Source: a virus. From it: a stretch of 50,700 nt of DNA. The stretch covers positions 1 to 50,700 of the IMG/VR virus record IMGVR_UViG_3300030419_003714. The stretch is one strand, 5' to 3'. The notes under the pieces are model-generated. The model worked only from the letters and a program-made list of their open reading frames with translations, made no database searches and was not told the DNA's origin. This document shows positions 33,050 to 40,692 of the stretch, piece after piece. Both the position numbers and the translations under genes were made by a program. How positions within the stretch are numbered: position 1 is the stretch's first letter; the number at the start of each line of letters is the position of its first letter.

Positions 33050-33797
33050 CTAATTCACCTAACCTATTTAATGATTTATCTCTCAATTGCTGAGGGTTCT
33101 TAGAAATCAAATCTTTGATCTCTAATTTGCTACTTACTGTTGCCCATTGAAATGATCTAGCTGTTATTTTCTTTTCTGAGTATATCAACATAGGGCATCT
33201 AAGATATCTTGCAACCCACATTGTTGAACCATGATATCCGATAGCTAAAAAACATTTTCTGTATATATCTATTACGTCTGCAATTGGTGTTTCATAACCA
33301 ACATGCTTTACTTCCATACCCCACTTGTCATTGATCTCTTGCTCTAATTGCTGCCACTTAACTAACCCTGCTGGGTCTTTCCACGTCTTAGACTTACCAC
33401 CATACTCTTCTAATGTTTGCTTATGTGTTGCAGTAGTGTTCATTGCAATATAAGGTCTACTATTATCCATGTTACGGATTCTAGCATGCCAAAAATTATG
33501 AAACATATCACTATCATCATAATTAGTATGATTGAAATCTAACTTAGATTGAAATTTGTGATTGATTTTAACTTGGTGGTAGTTAACTGGACTTGCTATT
33601 TTGGCAAGATGTTTTGCTCTTTGATCTAATGATTCTGGATCTTCGGGTTTATATTTCATACCTTTTTTATGAGGCCAATGAAATATTAACTCTACATCAC
33701 AACAATTTTTTTGGGCCATTGAATGAGCATAGCAGATTGGTGAAACAATATCTCCATAACCAATCTTACCCTTCCAATCAATCTTTACTACCTTCAT
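32985..33797 (-). CDS. GT-B type glycosyltransferase-like protein (heptosyltransferase/GT9-like)
   Basis: This protein has 270 residues starting at the ATG at 33797, which overlaps the IscA stop in an ATGA. The N-terminus (MKVVKIDWKGKIGYGDIVSP) resembles the glycine loop of GT-B heptosyltransferases. The C-terminal IYRKCFLAIGYHGSTMWVAR, then YLRCPMLIYSEK matches the nucleotide-sugar site of GT9-like proteins. Between them are TTATHKQTLEEYGGKSKTWK and a Trp-rich helix. Subfamily assignment is uncertain. It is the first of three glycosyltransferase-like genes in this operon. Confidence 0.55.
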   Translation of the reverse strand: MKVVKIDWKGKIGYGDIVSPICYAHSMAQKNCCDVELIFHWPHKKGMKYKPEDPESLDQRAKHLAKIASPVNYHQVKINHKFQSKLDFNHTNYDDSDMFHNFWHARIRNMDNSRPYIAMNTTATHKQTLEEYGGKSKTWKDPAGLVKWQQLEQEINDKWGMEVKHVGYETPIADVIDIYRKCFLAIGYHGSTMWVARYLRCPMLIYSEKKITARSFQWATVSSKLEIKDLISKNPQQLRDKSLNRLGELDGQFEQYLNIPNLHRLRGKRT

Positions 33798-34120
33798 ACA
33801 CCAAAACTTTCTCCACACCCACAACTACTACTAGCCATTGGGTTCTTTATAGTCAAATATGATCCTTCAATTGATTTATTGTAATCAACAGTACTTCCTA
33901 GTATATACATTTCACAGACTGGGTCAACAAGTAATATATCCTCTACTTCGATCCACTTAGTCTCAACATCTTTTTCTTTCCACTCATCAGTTGTACCCCA
34001 CTTATAGGTAAACCCAGCGCACCCACCACCATTGATTGTCAATGTGATGTGTCCGTCATCTGGCCTTACGCTGTCGAGGTAGTCCTTTGCAGCATCTGTC
34101 ATTTCTACTATTTGTGACAT
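33794..34120 (-). CDS. A-type Fe-S cluster carrier (IscA/ErpA/HesB family)
   Basis: This 108-residue protein has the full IscA pattern: EMTDAAKDYLDSV, then LTINGGGCAGFTYKWG (Cys34) and the C-terminal SSSCGCGESFG (Cys100 and Cys102). These three cysteines bind or transfer the Fe-S cluster in characterised members. Phage copies are known from marine myoviruses. Here it precedes the glycosyltransferase genes, but it could serve the four radical SAM proteins further right, each of which needs at least one [4Fe-4S] cluster. The stop overlaps the next start (ATGA). Confidence 0.9.
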   Translation of the reverse strand: MSQIVEMTDAAKDYLDSVRPDDGHITLTINGGGCAGFTYKWGTTDEWKEKDVETKWIEVEDILLVDPVCEMYILGSTVDYNKSIEGSYLTIKNPMASSSCGCGESFGV

Positions 34121-34315
34121 TTACCCTTCTCTGAAACGAGGCATTTTAGGATTGTCTTCATATCCTTCATGCTCATTTAAAATTATTTTTGTTTCACCCT
34201 GAAGTGAATTATAAGCCTCTTCAGTTAGACCACACCAGTTACATGGTTCGTTTTTTCCAACACCCATTTCTGTTCTCTCTACTCTACAGTAGTGTTCCCA
34301 CATTTCTTGTCTCAT
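34121..34315 (-). CDS. Small protein with a Cys-x-x-Cys motif
   Basis: This 64-residue protein (MRQEMWEHYCRVERTEMGVG, then EPCNWCGLTEEAYNSLQ) has one CNWCG pair plus Cys10, hinting at a small metal-binding or thiol site, and an acidic C-terminus. It directly abuts the IscA gene. A ribosome binding site (AGGAGG) lies ~7 bases upstream of the start. I do not recognise a family. Confidence 0.6.
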   Translation of the reverse strand: MRQEMWEHYCRVERTEMGVGKNEPCNWCGLTEEAYNSLQGETKIILNEHEGYEDNPKMPRFREG

Positions 34316-34335
34316 TGTAAACCTCCTATATCTAT

Positions 34336-34758
34336 TTAGAATGGTTTATCAACAGATAATAACTCCTCATCAACGTAATCAAAAAATACACCCTGTCCAA
34401 CTATACAAGATAATCCCGTTGCACTGTTCTCAACAACCGAGAATGTTCTTGACAGAGGATTCACATACATCACTGTTAACATTGTTGATACACCCATCAT
34501 ATTATAATTCATGCCATAAGTAAACGGCTCTTCACCATATTTATTTTTAAGGTAGTTCTTAACTACCGGTGTATCATTGCATGTTAAGTATTTTACCATC
34601 TGAAATATTTGACCATACGGTCTTCCATTTGGACTTTCTATTTCAGGCATTGTCTTTTGACCTGGCGGACTCTCAAAGTTAGGTGGTATCTCTTGTCCTT
34701 TAACTGGAGTCACATAAACTACAAGACACACTATCATAATTAAGATGTATTTTAACAT
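34336..34758 (-). CDS. Small secreted or lipid-exposed protein with signal peptide
   Basis: This 140-residue protein opens with a clear signal-like segment (MLKYILIMIVCLVVYVTPVK) ending at a small-residue site before GQEIPPN. The mature part starts Pro/Glu-rich (ESPPGQKTMPEIESPNGRPY) and contains two Cys (KYLTCND and GLSCIVG) that could form a disulfide. It probably acts in the periplasm or envelope. A good GGAGGAG ribosome binding site precedes the start, and a late-promoter-like octamer lies just upstream. I do not recognise a named family, although similar short secreted proteins occur in marine phages. Confidence 0.65.
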   Translation of the reverse strand: MLKYILIMIVCLVVYVTPVKGQEIPPNFESPPGQKTMPEIESPNGRPYGQIFQMVKYLTCNDTPVVKNYLKNKYGEEPFTYGMNYNMMGVSTMLTVMYVNPLSRTFSVVENSATGLSCIVGQGVFFDYVDEELLSVDKPF

Positions 34759-34783
34759 CTTCTCCTCCTTCTATGTGCCTTAA

Positions 34784-34791
34784 TATTTATG
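34784..34791 (-). promoter_or_regulatory. Candidate late promoter for the secreted-protein gene
   Basis: CATAAATA on the minus strand, one base from the T4 late octamer, lies 26 bases upstream of the start of the signal-peptide gene and overlaps the end of the gene before it. Spacing to the AAGGAGGAGAAG ribosome binding site suits a short late leader. Confidence 0.4.
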
Positions 34792-34996
34792 TTAAATTGA
34801 TAGCATCAGCTACATCTTCACCAATATGTCCAAGCCCTATTTTGGATCTTTCATTCATCCATTGTTGGGCTTCTTCGCGTGTCTGAAATTCTACTGTATG
34901 AAGATAATAGTGAGACTCCCGGTGATTTGCATCACCGGGGCGCTCAACTACTTCAGATATTTCAATCCGAATATAAGGACTATGCAGCTTCTGCAT
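34787..34996 (-). CDS. Small protein downstream of DUF932, unknown
   Basis: This 69-residue protein starts at the ATG at 34996 (MQKLHSPYIRIEISEVVERP), overlapping the last 17 bp of the DUF932 gene. The longer frame reaching 35086 is not favoured. It has a beta-strand start, then a His/Tyr-rich HYYLHTVEFQTREEAQQWMN that looks like a small beta-alpha unit. Its coupling to the DUF932 gene suggests shared expression. Function unknown. Confidence 0.6.
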   Translation of the reverse strand: MQKLHSPYIRIEISEVVERPGDANHRESHYYLHTVEFQTREEAQQWMNERSKIGLGHIGEDVADAINLT

Positions 34997-35963
34997 ACTC
35001 GACTGCTTTCTCGAGAGCCTTAACCTTAACACTCTTGTTAAGACCATACCAGGCTGAAGTAAGCCTAGACTCTTGTGTCTTACCAATAACGTGATCAGTC
35101 ATATATGTAACTGCGTTATAAGCATTCCACCAAGAACCAGGAGCATAGTTTGCACCAGGCTGTGTCTCAAGAATGTCAAGAGCACCCATTGCATTACGAG
35201 AAAGACCTAATGCTTGAATCTGAGCATCTGTAAGAGTCTTTACATCATTAGCTTGGTCGATAGCTCTTTTGCTGTAACCAGGAAATACTTCCTTCATGTA
35301 TTCAGCAACAATCTCTTTCTTGTATGATTTCTCACCCAAGAACTTAGCCATCTCTTTGTACTTAGCCATCTTTTCAGATGCAATACCAAGAGTCTCTTTC
35401 ACCATTTCTGGATCAAACTGAGAACGGTGATTCAAACGAACCTTATTATCAGTTGCTGTTCCAAGTGAAAGCTGCAAAGTGTTATTGCAAACAACACGAG
35501 TAGGTGTGAAACGAATCTCAACACCACGACCATAAATGTGTGGGTTTGAGAAAAGTAGATAGCTATCTACCTTATCGCCACCAAACAGTTCAAAGGATTC
35601 TTTCACCTTTGCAAGACACCAAACCCATTGGCCATCTCTTAGAGATCCAGCTGTGTGCATCTCCATTGAACCTTCCTCAACAAACTGACGAAAGAACTCA
35701 AAAGCCTCTGAATTTTGGACTGGGTTCCATTTGTCGGTGATCATAGTAAGAACTTTGGAATCGCTATCGCGAACCAACATCTGGTGATCAGATGTGATCT
35801 TTTGACCATTGTATTCTCCGAATACTGGAACAGGAACCACTTTCCAATCCAATCCGGATTCTTTTAGCATATCATCAATGCTAATGTCGTTTGATACTTT
35901 CGTACCTAGACCATGCCAAGGCACCTCGCCTGCATAAGCCATTGTTTCAACTGCTGCTACCAT
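34980..35963 (-). CDS. DUF932 (phage/plasmid-like TIGR03299) protein
   Basis: This 327-residue protein has the DUF932 family hallmarks: AYAGEVPWHGLGTKVSNDIS near the start, VFGEYNGQKI, YNPVQ-like DKWNPVQNSEAFEFFRQFVE, then EMHTAGSLRDGQWVWCLAKV, SNPHIYGRGVEIRFTPTRVV with CNNTL, and AYNAVTYMTDHVIG. Members are widespread on phages and plasmids; the biochemical function is not established to my knowledge. The gene has a long structured leader behind a strong sigma70-type promoter, suggesting early expression. The start has an AAAGGAA ribosome binding site ~12 bases upstream. Confidence 0.85.
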   Translation of the reverse strand: MVAAVETMAYAGEVPWHGLGTKVSNDISIDDMLKESGLDWKVVPVPVFGEYNGQKITSDHQMLVRDSDSKVLTMITDKWNPVQNSEAFEFFRQFVEEGSMEMHTAGSLRDGQWVWCLAKVKESFELFGGDKVDSYLLFSNPHIYGRGVEIRFTPTRVVCNNTLQLSLGTATDNKVRLNHRSQFDPEMVKETLGIASEKMAKYKEMAKFLGEKSYKKEIVAEYMKEVFPGYSKRAIDQANDVKTLTDAQIQALGLSRNAMGALDILETQPGANYAPGSWWNAYNAVTYMTDHVIGKTQESRLTSAWYGLNKSVKVKALEKAVEYAEAA

Positions 35964-36002
35964 AATAAATATATTCCTTTCATTGCAACATTAGAGAATG
36001 GT

Positions 36003-36156
36003 GAAGGTTTTTGAAACAGAACCTTCGAAACTGTATTCCAGGCCTTTCTGATGGGGCTGCGTCCCCCCTGCCTAAAACTTCTGGACCGGAAATATAATTC
36101 TCCAGAAGCTCCCTATATCACCTTGCTTCGACATAGCTTTCAATTCATATAGGGAG
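36003..36156 (-). ncRNA. Structured leader RNA upstream of the DUF932 gene
   Basis: The 359-bp gap between DUF932 and the HNH gene holds several perfect inverted repeats on one transcribed strand. These are a 10-bp stem (36109-36118 with 36147-36156), an 8-bp stem (36078-36085 with 36101-36108) directly abutting it, a GGGG/CCCC hairpin (36053-36056 with 36063-36066) and a 7-bp stem (36003-36009 with 36020-36026). The region is also GC-richer than its surroundings. A sigma70-like promoter would start transcription near 36225, giving a ~260-base leader. It does not fold as a tRNA by eye. It may be a cis-regulator or a processed small RNA. Confidence 0.55.
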
Positions 36157-36231
36157 AACCTACTCGCGCTTTTTGTGTCTTGAACTCTATACTAAGTCAT
36201 TTATATGTCCTTGTTGATCTCTCATAGTCTT

Positions 36232-36260
36232 AATATCGCATATAACACGTTTCCGGTCAA
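36232..36260 (-). promoter_or_regulatory. Sigma70-type promoter for the leader RNA / DUF932 gene
   Basis: On the minus strand TTGACC (36255-36260) and GATATT (36232-36237) are separated by exactly 17 bases. The predicted start near 36225 lies ~260 bases before the DUF932 start codon, so the transcript begins with the hairpin-rich leader. Confidence 0.65.
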
Positions 36261-36322
36261 CAGCGAAAATGAAAATAATTTATTTTTTTTATCGCAGTAT
36301 TCTGCCATTTTGTTAATTATTT

Positions 36323-36775
36323 TTATCTCCAACCATTACTATCACCACAAACATCTGTTTTAAATTTATGTTCTTGTTTTGTAACAGTTTGTATATTCTC
36401 TTTTCTATTATCATAATGATCACCATTAATATGATCTGCCTCAAAACACTGCATAGTTCTTCTAATTAATTCTCTCTTTGTTAAAGACTCTTTAATTATA
36501 CCTTGTTTTACAAAATGATCATTAATTTTTCTAACTTTAAAATATTCATCCTTAAATGTTATTCCCAAGAACGCAGTTGGTACAGACAAATGTTCTCTAT
36601 ATTGATCTCTGTTAAAGTTTGCCGAATCAATTCTACCACTTATCTTATACATATGATGTTTCACACAATGTATTGTTTTTCCTTTTATATCATATTGACC
36701 TGTGTATGTCACAGCTTTGTTAGTACATCCCCGTGCCCTACATTGACCTTTACCTTTATCTATAAAATTTTTCAT
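36323..36775 (-). CDS. HNH endonuclease (homing-type)
   Basis: This 150-residue basic protein has paired Cys and His residues near the N-terminus (GQCRARGCTNKAV, then IHCVKHHMYK), likely a zinc-binding DNA-contact module. A C-terminal HNH motif follows: CFEADHINGDHYDNRKENIQ, with DH, ND and NRKENIQTVTKQEH in the usual spacing. Free-standing HNH enzymes are common mobile genes in T4-like phages and often sit between conserved genes, as here. Upstream, TTGACT and TATAAT occur on the minus strand, but 20 bases apart, so a promoter there would be suboptimal. The structured RNA downstream is not clearly a group I intron. Confidence 0.85.
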   Translation of the reverse strand: MKNFIDKGKGQCRARGCTNKAVTYTGQYDIKGKTIHCVKHHMYKISGRIDSANFNRDQYREHLSVPTAFLGITFKDEYFKVRKINDHFVKQGIIKESLTKRELIRRTMQCFEADHINGDHYDNRKENIQTVTKQEHKFKTDVCGDSNGWR

Positions 36776-36875
36776 TTTTTAGCCCTTTCCTTATATTATT
36801 ATAGTCCCATGATAATGGAATTCAGTCAACAGCTAATATCAAAAAGATACATAAATATATGTAAGGAGTACGAAT

Positions 36876-37202
36876 ATGGCAGATATACTACAATTTCCTA
36901 AAAAGAGGTATGTAGCCCCACCTCAGAATGAGGAGGAGCTTGCTGCATCTATTGAGAAAGTAAGAACACAGTTTGTTACACAAGCTGCTGTTGAGATAGC
37001 ATTTGATGTATTCCGAACTATGGAAAAGAATGGGTGTGATATTCATGCAAACAAAATGTCACATCACGATCTCGTTCTTGTAAGTGAATCAATCAAATCT
37101 GCTATGTATAGATCTCTAGGGATGAAACACCCCTTACAAAAATTTGCTGTGGATGTTATTGAGGTATCAAAAACCGATACTGATTTTGATATGCCAAAAT
37201 AA
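36876..37202 (+). CDS. Conserved small protein upstream of RNase H, unknown
   Basis: This 108-residue protein begins MADILQFPKKRYVAPPQNEE and has a helical core (ELAASIEKVRTQFVTQAAVE, then IAFDVFRTMEKNGCDIHANK) plus an acidic end. A good GGAG ribosome binding site precedes it, and a CATAAATA octamer at 36850-36857 could be a late promoter. Proteins with the 'ILQFPKKR' opening are common in marine T4-like phages; I know no function. It starts the rightward gene run. Confidence 0.65.
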   Translation: MADILQFPKKRYVAPPQNEEELAASIEKVRTQFVTQAAVEIAFDVFRTMEKNGCDIHANKMSHHDLVLVSESIKSAMYRSLGMKHPLQKFAVDVIEVSKTDTDFDMPK

Positions 37203-37205
37203 CTG

Positions 37206-37234
37206 TTGACTGGTGTTAGCTATATTCATATAAT
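37206..37234 (+). promoter_or_regulatory. Strong sigma70-type promoter for the RNase H gene cluster
   Basis: TTGACT (37206-37211), a 17-base spacer and a perfect TATAAT (37229-37234) lie 30 bases upstream of the RNase H start. It is the best promoter seen in the window and probably drives the early run through the PD-(D/E)XK nuclease. Confidence 0.85.
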
Positions 37235-37263
37235 ATAGCATAATAGAATGAATGGAGATTATT

Positions 37264-38115
37264 ATGATATTGGTTGATTTAAACCAGGTTATGATATCCA
37301 ATTTGATGGTCCAGATTGGTGGCCAAAAAAATGTGGAGCTTGACGAAGGCTTATTTCGTCATATGATTTTGAATAGCCTGAAGGCTGCTAGAAAAAAGTT
37401 TAATGGGAGTTTTGGTGAATTAGTGATTTGCTGTGACGACAAAAACTTCTGGCGCCGTCAAAGGTTCGAATACTATAAAGCGAACCGTAAAAAGTATAGA
37501 GAACAATCTGATATAGATTGGTCAAATGTATTCAACATCCTTAACAAAGTTAGAGATGAGATTGATACATATTTTCCTTACAAAGTAATTAGAGTTAGTA
37601 CAGCAGAAGCTGATGATATCATTGCTACGTTGGTCAAACTTAATCACGAAGAAGCAACATTGATATTGTCTGGTGATAAAGACTTTATTCAATTACATAA
37701 GTATCCTAAGGTAAAACAATATGATCCAGTCCATAAAAGATGGATCAAAGATAAGGATCCTAGCAGATATCTAATTGAGCATATAGCAAGAGGAGATAGA
37801 GGTGATGGTATTCCTAACTATATTTCATCAGACTCATGTTTTGTCAATGGAACAAGACAGAAACCTTTACGAGCTAAATACCTTAGTAAGTTGGAAGGAA
37901 CTGTTGACCAAGTTGAGAATTCGTTTGAAGATGAAGAAGAAAAACGTGGTTGGATTCGAAATAGAATGTTAATTGATTTGGAATACATACCAGAAGACAT
38001 ACAGCAACAAGTAGTAAATAAATTTGATGTCCCGGATAAGGGTCGTGATAAGATGTTTAACTACTTTATTAAATTTAAACTTAAACATTTAATGGAAGAT
38101 ATAAGCGAGTTTTAA
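37264..38115 (+). CDS. rnh: RNase H / 5'-3' exonuclease (T4 Rnh-type, FEN family)
   Basis: This 283-residue protein is read from the ATG at 37264, preferred over 37252 because GGAG lies 7 bases upstream. FEN-type active-site motifs are present: ILVDLNQVM (first Asp), VICCDDKNFWRRQRFEYYKA, STAEADDIIATLV (Glu and Asp pair), LILSGDKDFIQL and the ARGDRGDGIPN helix-3-turn. In T4 (305 residues) it removes RNA primers and flap DNA during lagging-strand synthesis, stimulated by gp32. The next gene starts 2 bases after its stop. Confidence 0.92.
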   Translation: MILVDLNQVMISNLMVQIGGQKNVELDEGLFRHMILNSLKAARKKFNGSFGELVICCDDKNFWRRQRFEYYKANRKKYREQSDIDWSNVFNILNKVRDEIDTYFPYKVIRVSTAEADDIIATLVKLNHEEATLILSGDKDFIQLHKYPKVKQYDPVHKRWIKDKDPSRYLIEHIARGDRGDGIPNYISSDSCFVNGTRQKPLRAKYLSKLEGTVDQVENSFEDEEEKRGWIRNRMLIDLEYIPEDIQQQVVNKFDVPDKGRDKMFNYFIKFKLKHLMEDISEF

Positions 38116-38117
38116 TA

Positions 38118-38558
38118 ATGAGTGGAAACACAATGGGCATGGCTGAGGCCCTTAAAGCAGCCCGCAAGACTAAGAATGTTACTCAGAAAGTAGAAGCCTT
38201 ACAGGCACTACCCGAGGAAACAAAACAACACCTGCATGGTGTTTTTCAACTAGCATACAATCCTCATATTTCATGGTTGTTACCTCCTGGTACACCTCCA
38301 TACAAACCTTTGGATCCTGATACTGATCAAGAGGGTAGGTTGATTGCTGAGTTAAAAAACTTTTCATATTTCATAGCAAATGATGGAAAACCTGTGCAAC
38401 CAGATGCTAAGCAAATGAGGCGCGAACAATTGTTTATTAGAATACTAGAATCGATTGAGCCTGAAGATGCTGAGCTTGTAATTCAAATGAAGGATAGAGA
38501 AATAAAAGGAGTAAGTAAAAACGTAGTTTCAAAAGCGTTTCCAGAATTAGGTTTGTAG
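38118..38558 (+). CDS. Conserved T4-like phage protein (DUF6433-type)
   Basis: This 146-residue protein (MAEALKAARKTKNVTQKVEA, then LQALPEETKQHLHGVFQLAY, FSYFIANDGKPVQPDAKQMR, REQLFIRILESIEPEDAELV) matches a family I remember as DUF6433, common beside replication genes of T4-like phages. The predicted fold is all-helical with a conserved C-terminal GVSKNVVSKAFPE. Function unknown. It follows the RNase H gene by 2 bp. Confidence 0.7.
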   Translation: MSGNTMGMAEALKAARKTKNVTQKVEALQALPEETKQHLHGVFQLAYNPHISWLLPPGTPPYKPLDPDTDQEGRLIAELKNFSYFIANDGKPVQPDAKQMRREQLFIRILESIEPEDAELVIQMKDREIKGVSKNVVSKAFPELGL

Positions 38559-38586
38559 TATACACTAGCCCAGAGGAGGACAACCA

Positions 38587-38787
38587 GTGGCGAAGACTAA
38601 AGAACTAATGTTTCATTCCAACAATTTTTTTGACGAACAAGCAATTAGAGAAGATGAAGGAGTCTCTAAGAAGCAATTAAAAAGAACCAAACTCCGAAAA
38701 ACCAAAAACCGAATAGACCGAGCATTGAAGAACCGTGATTGGGATCAGCTCGAAGAGCTTGAAGGTTATAACATTAACGTAAAGTGA
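38587..38787 (+). CDS. Small basic helical protein, unknown
   Basis: This 66-residue protein starts with GTG (38587-38589) behind a strong GAGGAGG ribosome binding site. The sequence is a very basic helix (KKQLKRTKLRKTKNRIDRAL, then KNRDWDQLEELEGYN) after an acidic/aromatic start (MFHSNNFFDEQAIREDEG). It could bind nucleic acid, but no family is recognised. It sits between the DUF6433-type and FmdB-like genes. Confidence 0.6.
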   Translation: MAKTKELMFHSNNFFDEQAIREDEGVSKKQLKRTKLRKTKNRIDRALKNRDWDQLEELEGYNINVK

Positions 38788-38793
38788 ATTAAT

Positions 38794-39039
38794 ATGCCTT
38801 TATACGATATTAGAAATAAGAACACCGGTGCGGTGGAAGAAATGCAAATGACAATTGCCGAGAAAGAAGAATTTCTGAGACAGAATGAGCACTTAGAACA
38901 AGTATTAGGAATGCCTAAAATTGTTTCTGGTGTTGATGGATTACGTAAGACTGATGATAGTTTCAGAGATATACTTAGAAATATTGATAAAAAACATAAG
39001 AGTCGAAAGAACACTATGAACAAGAATGCAGATTTCTAA
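38794..39039 (+). CDS. FmdB-like small protein lacking zinc cysteines
   Basis: This 81-residue protein begins MPLYDIRNKNTGAVEEMQMT, which resembles the FmdB/zinc-ribbon opening (MPLYEY-C--C-) but has no cysteine. The later part (AEKEEFLRQNEHLEQVLGMP, KIVSGVDGLRKTDDSFRDIL) is typical of the phage version of this family. Function unknown. Its stop overlaps the next start (TAATG). Confidence 0.65.
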   Translation: MPLYDIRNKNTGAVEEMQMTIAEKEEFLRQNEHLEQVLGMPKIVSGVDGLRKTDDSFRDILRNIDKKHKSRKNTMNKNADF

Positions 39040-39698
39040 TGTTTGTTCATAAAGAAGGGTTCGATTACCAAGAACTAAAGACAAAGAATATAGACGGTAA
39101 AAGACACTATGTTACACCTAATGGTAATTACCCTTCAGTTACTACTGTAACATCTCTTGCTATTAAAGATGGTATTAAAGCATGGAGAGAGCGTGTAGGT
39201 GAACAAGAAGCAAACAAGATTTCTAACCAAGCTGCTCGTAGGGGTACAAAAGTTCATAAGATATGTGAAGATTATTTAAATAATATAGACATTGATTATT
39301 CTGAAATTGAACCTATCAATCACTTTCTTTTCAAACAAATTAAACCAATATTAGATATACGTCTTGATGAGGTGTATGGTTTAGAAGTGCCTTTATATAG
39401 TGACTTCCTTAGAGTTGCTGGTAGAGTCGACTTAGTTGGTAAGTGGGATGGTAAGGCCTCAATTATAGACTTCAAAACTGCATCAAAGAGAAAAAGACGA
39501 GATTGGATTACTAACTACTTTATGCAAGAATCTGCATATGCGGTTATGTTTGAAGAGATGTTTGATATACCTGTTAGTCAAATAGTAACTATTATAGCTG
39601 TTGAAGCTGATGAGCCTCAATTATTTGTTGAGAAGAGAGATGATTGGATTAGTGGTTTTATAGAGTTAAGAGATAGATGGGAAGCTACTGCCAATTAA
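39039..39698 (+). CDS. PD-(D/E)XK exonuclease (RecB/Cas4-like)
   Basis: This 219-residue protein has the RecB-nuclease layout: ARRGTKVHKICEDYL (His for metal), EVYGLEVPLYSDFLRVAGRV and DLVGKWDGKASIIDFKTASK (Asp ... Asp-x-Lys core), then a basic KRKRRDWITNYFMQESAYAV that carries the Gln/Tyr motif. Such phage nucleases act in recombination and host-DNA degradation. Its last 14 bases overlap the end of the convergent 2-oxoglutarate oxygenase gene. Confidence 0.82.
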   Translation: MFVHKEGFDYQELKTKNIDGKRHYVTPNGNYPSVTTVTSLAIKDGIKAWRERVGEQEANKISNQAARRGTKVHKICEDYLNNIDIDYSEIEPINHFLFKQIKPILDIRLDEVYGLEVPLYSDFLRVAGRVDLVGKWDGKASIIDFKTASKRKRRDWITNYFMQESAYAVMFEEMFDIPVSQIVTIIAVEADEPQLFVEKRDDWISGFIELRDRWEATAN

Positions 39699-40692
39699 GA
39701 AGATTCTTAACTTTTCTTTCACCGTCAACCTTATCAGCAAATTGATCTTCGGTAATATAATTACCATTCCATAAAACTTTATCTCTAGGTTTACCTGTCT
39801 CTGGATATATTCTATCCAAGTATGTAACCATTCGTACTAGTGTTCTTTTATTGCCATGCTGTACGTTTGTTGGTCTTGCATGTAAAGTGATCACTTGATC
39901 CATAAACATTATCTGGCCATCTTCCCAATCGTGAACATATATGTATTCAGGTTTGTTTATTTTACTCCAGATATATTTTTTTAAGTCTGCACTCTCATCA
40001 ACAGACATTCCTCTAAACTTATAAAAGCTATGGCTTGGAAATTTAATTCCTTCAACACCTGATGCTGTTTTATCTTTTAGTGGTGACTCCATGCCATCTA
40101 ATGGAACTTGATTGTATCTAATAATTTCTTTTTGGTCTGGATCAAGATCATTACACATTGTTCCATCATCCCATTTGTAAACACTTATAAGCTCATCTAC
40201 CATAGACTTATCTTCGTGATTCAAACTCTGATAGGCATTTGCTGTACATAAGAATGATGTCTGGCTATTCTTTGTGCCATACAACGACATCAATGCTATT
40301 ACTTTTTGTGATTGGTGATTAGCTTGTTGGTCACTATGCCAATCTAATTCACCACTAGTGAATAATCCTAAAGGCTTGTTTGTCTTTTCATCTCTATCAA
40401 AGCTGACTCTACTATAATGTACATTTTCTTTGAACCTATCTTTATAAGGCTTTGTAATATAGCTAAGATTAACAAGATGCTTTCGCCAGTGTCTACCAGT
40501 AAGTTTCTTTTCTAAAATATATGTGTGAATTAATTCACGTGATGGTTGACCCCAAAGATTTAGTATCTGTTGTAGTCTAGGTTCTTCAACACTATCATTT
40601 ACAAATACTACACAATTACTAGCAACTGTTTTACCTAGTTCTGTGCATTGCCAATCATCTCGTAAGTCAACTTCAATAGGTTTTATTTCCAT
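39685..40692 (-). CDS. TauD/TfdA-like 2-oxoglutarate/Fe(II) dioxygenase
   Basis: This 335-residue protein has the double-stranded beta-helix iron site HSD (SGELDWHSDQQ; His119 and Asp121), a distal His271 in MFMDQVITLHARPTNV and an Arg shortly after (NKRTLVRMV) for binding 2-oxoglutarate. TauD-type enzymes hydroxylate small molecules or amino-acid residues using O2 and 2-oxoglutarate. The N-terminal ~100 residues and a YVHDWEDGQI strand are also consistent. It is the last gene of the long minus-strand operon, overlapping the previous gene by 10 bp, and its end runs convergently into the nuclease gene. Confidence 0.8.
   Translation of the reverse strand: MEIKPIEVDLRDDWQCTELGKTVASNCVVFVNDSVEEPRLQQILNLWGQPSRELIHTYILEKKLTGRHWRKHLVNLSYITKPYKDRFKENVHYSRVSFDRDEKTNKPLGLFTSGELDWHSDQQANHQSQKVIALMSLYGTKNSQTSFLCTANAYQSLNHEDKSMVDELISVYKWDDGTMCNDLDPDQKEIIRYNQVPLDGMESPLKDKTASGVEGIKFPSHSFYKFRGMSVDESADLKKYIWSKINKPEYIYVHDWEDGQIMFMDQVITLHARPTNVQHGNKRTLVRMVTYLDRIYPETGKPRDKVLWNGNYITEDQFADKVDGERKVKNLLNWQ

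Noticed and set aside
35964-36322. tRNA or group I intron in the gap by the HNH gene
   Set aside because: The hairpins do not form a cloverleaf, no CCA end or T-loop fits, and I could not find a group I core; the flanking genes are intact rather than split.
36503-36901. A 132-codon plus-strand frame opposite the HNH gene
   Set aside because: It is a hydrophobic shadow of the HNH gene and overlaps the start of the next plus-strand gene out of frame.
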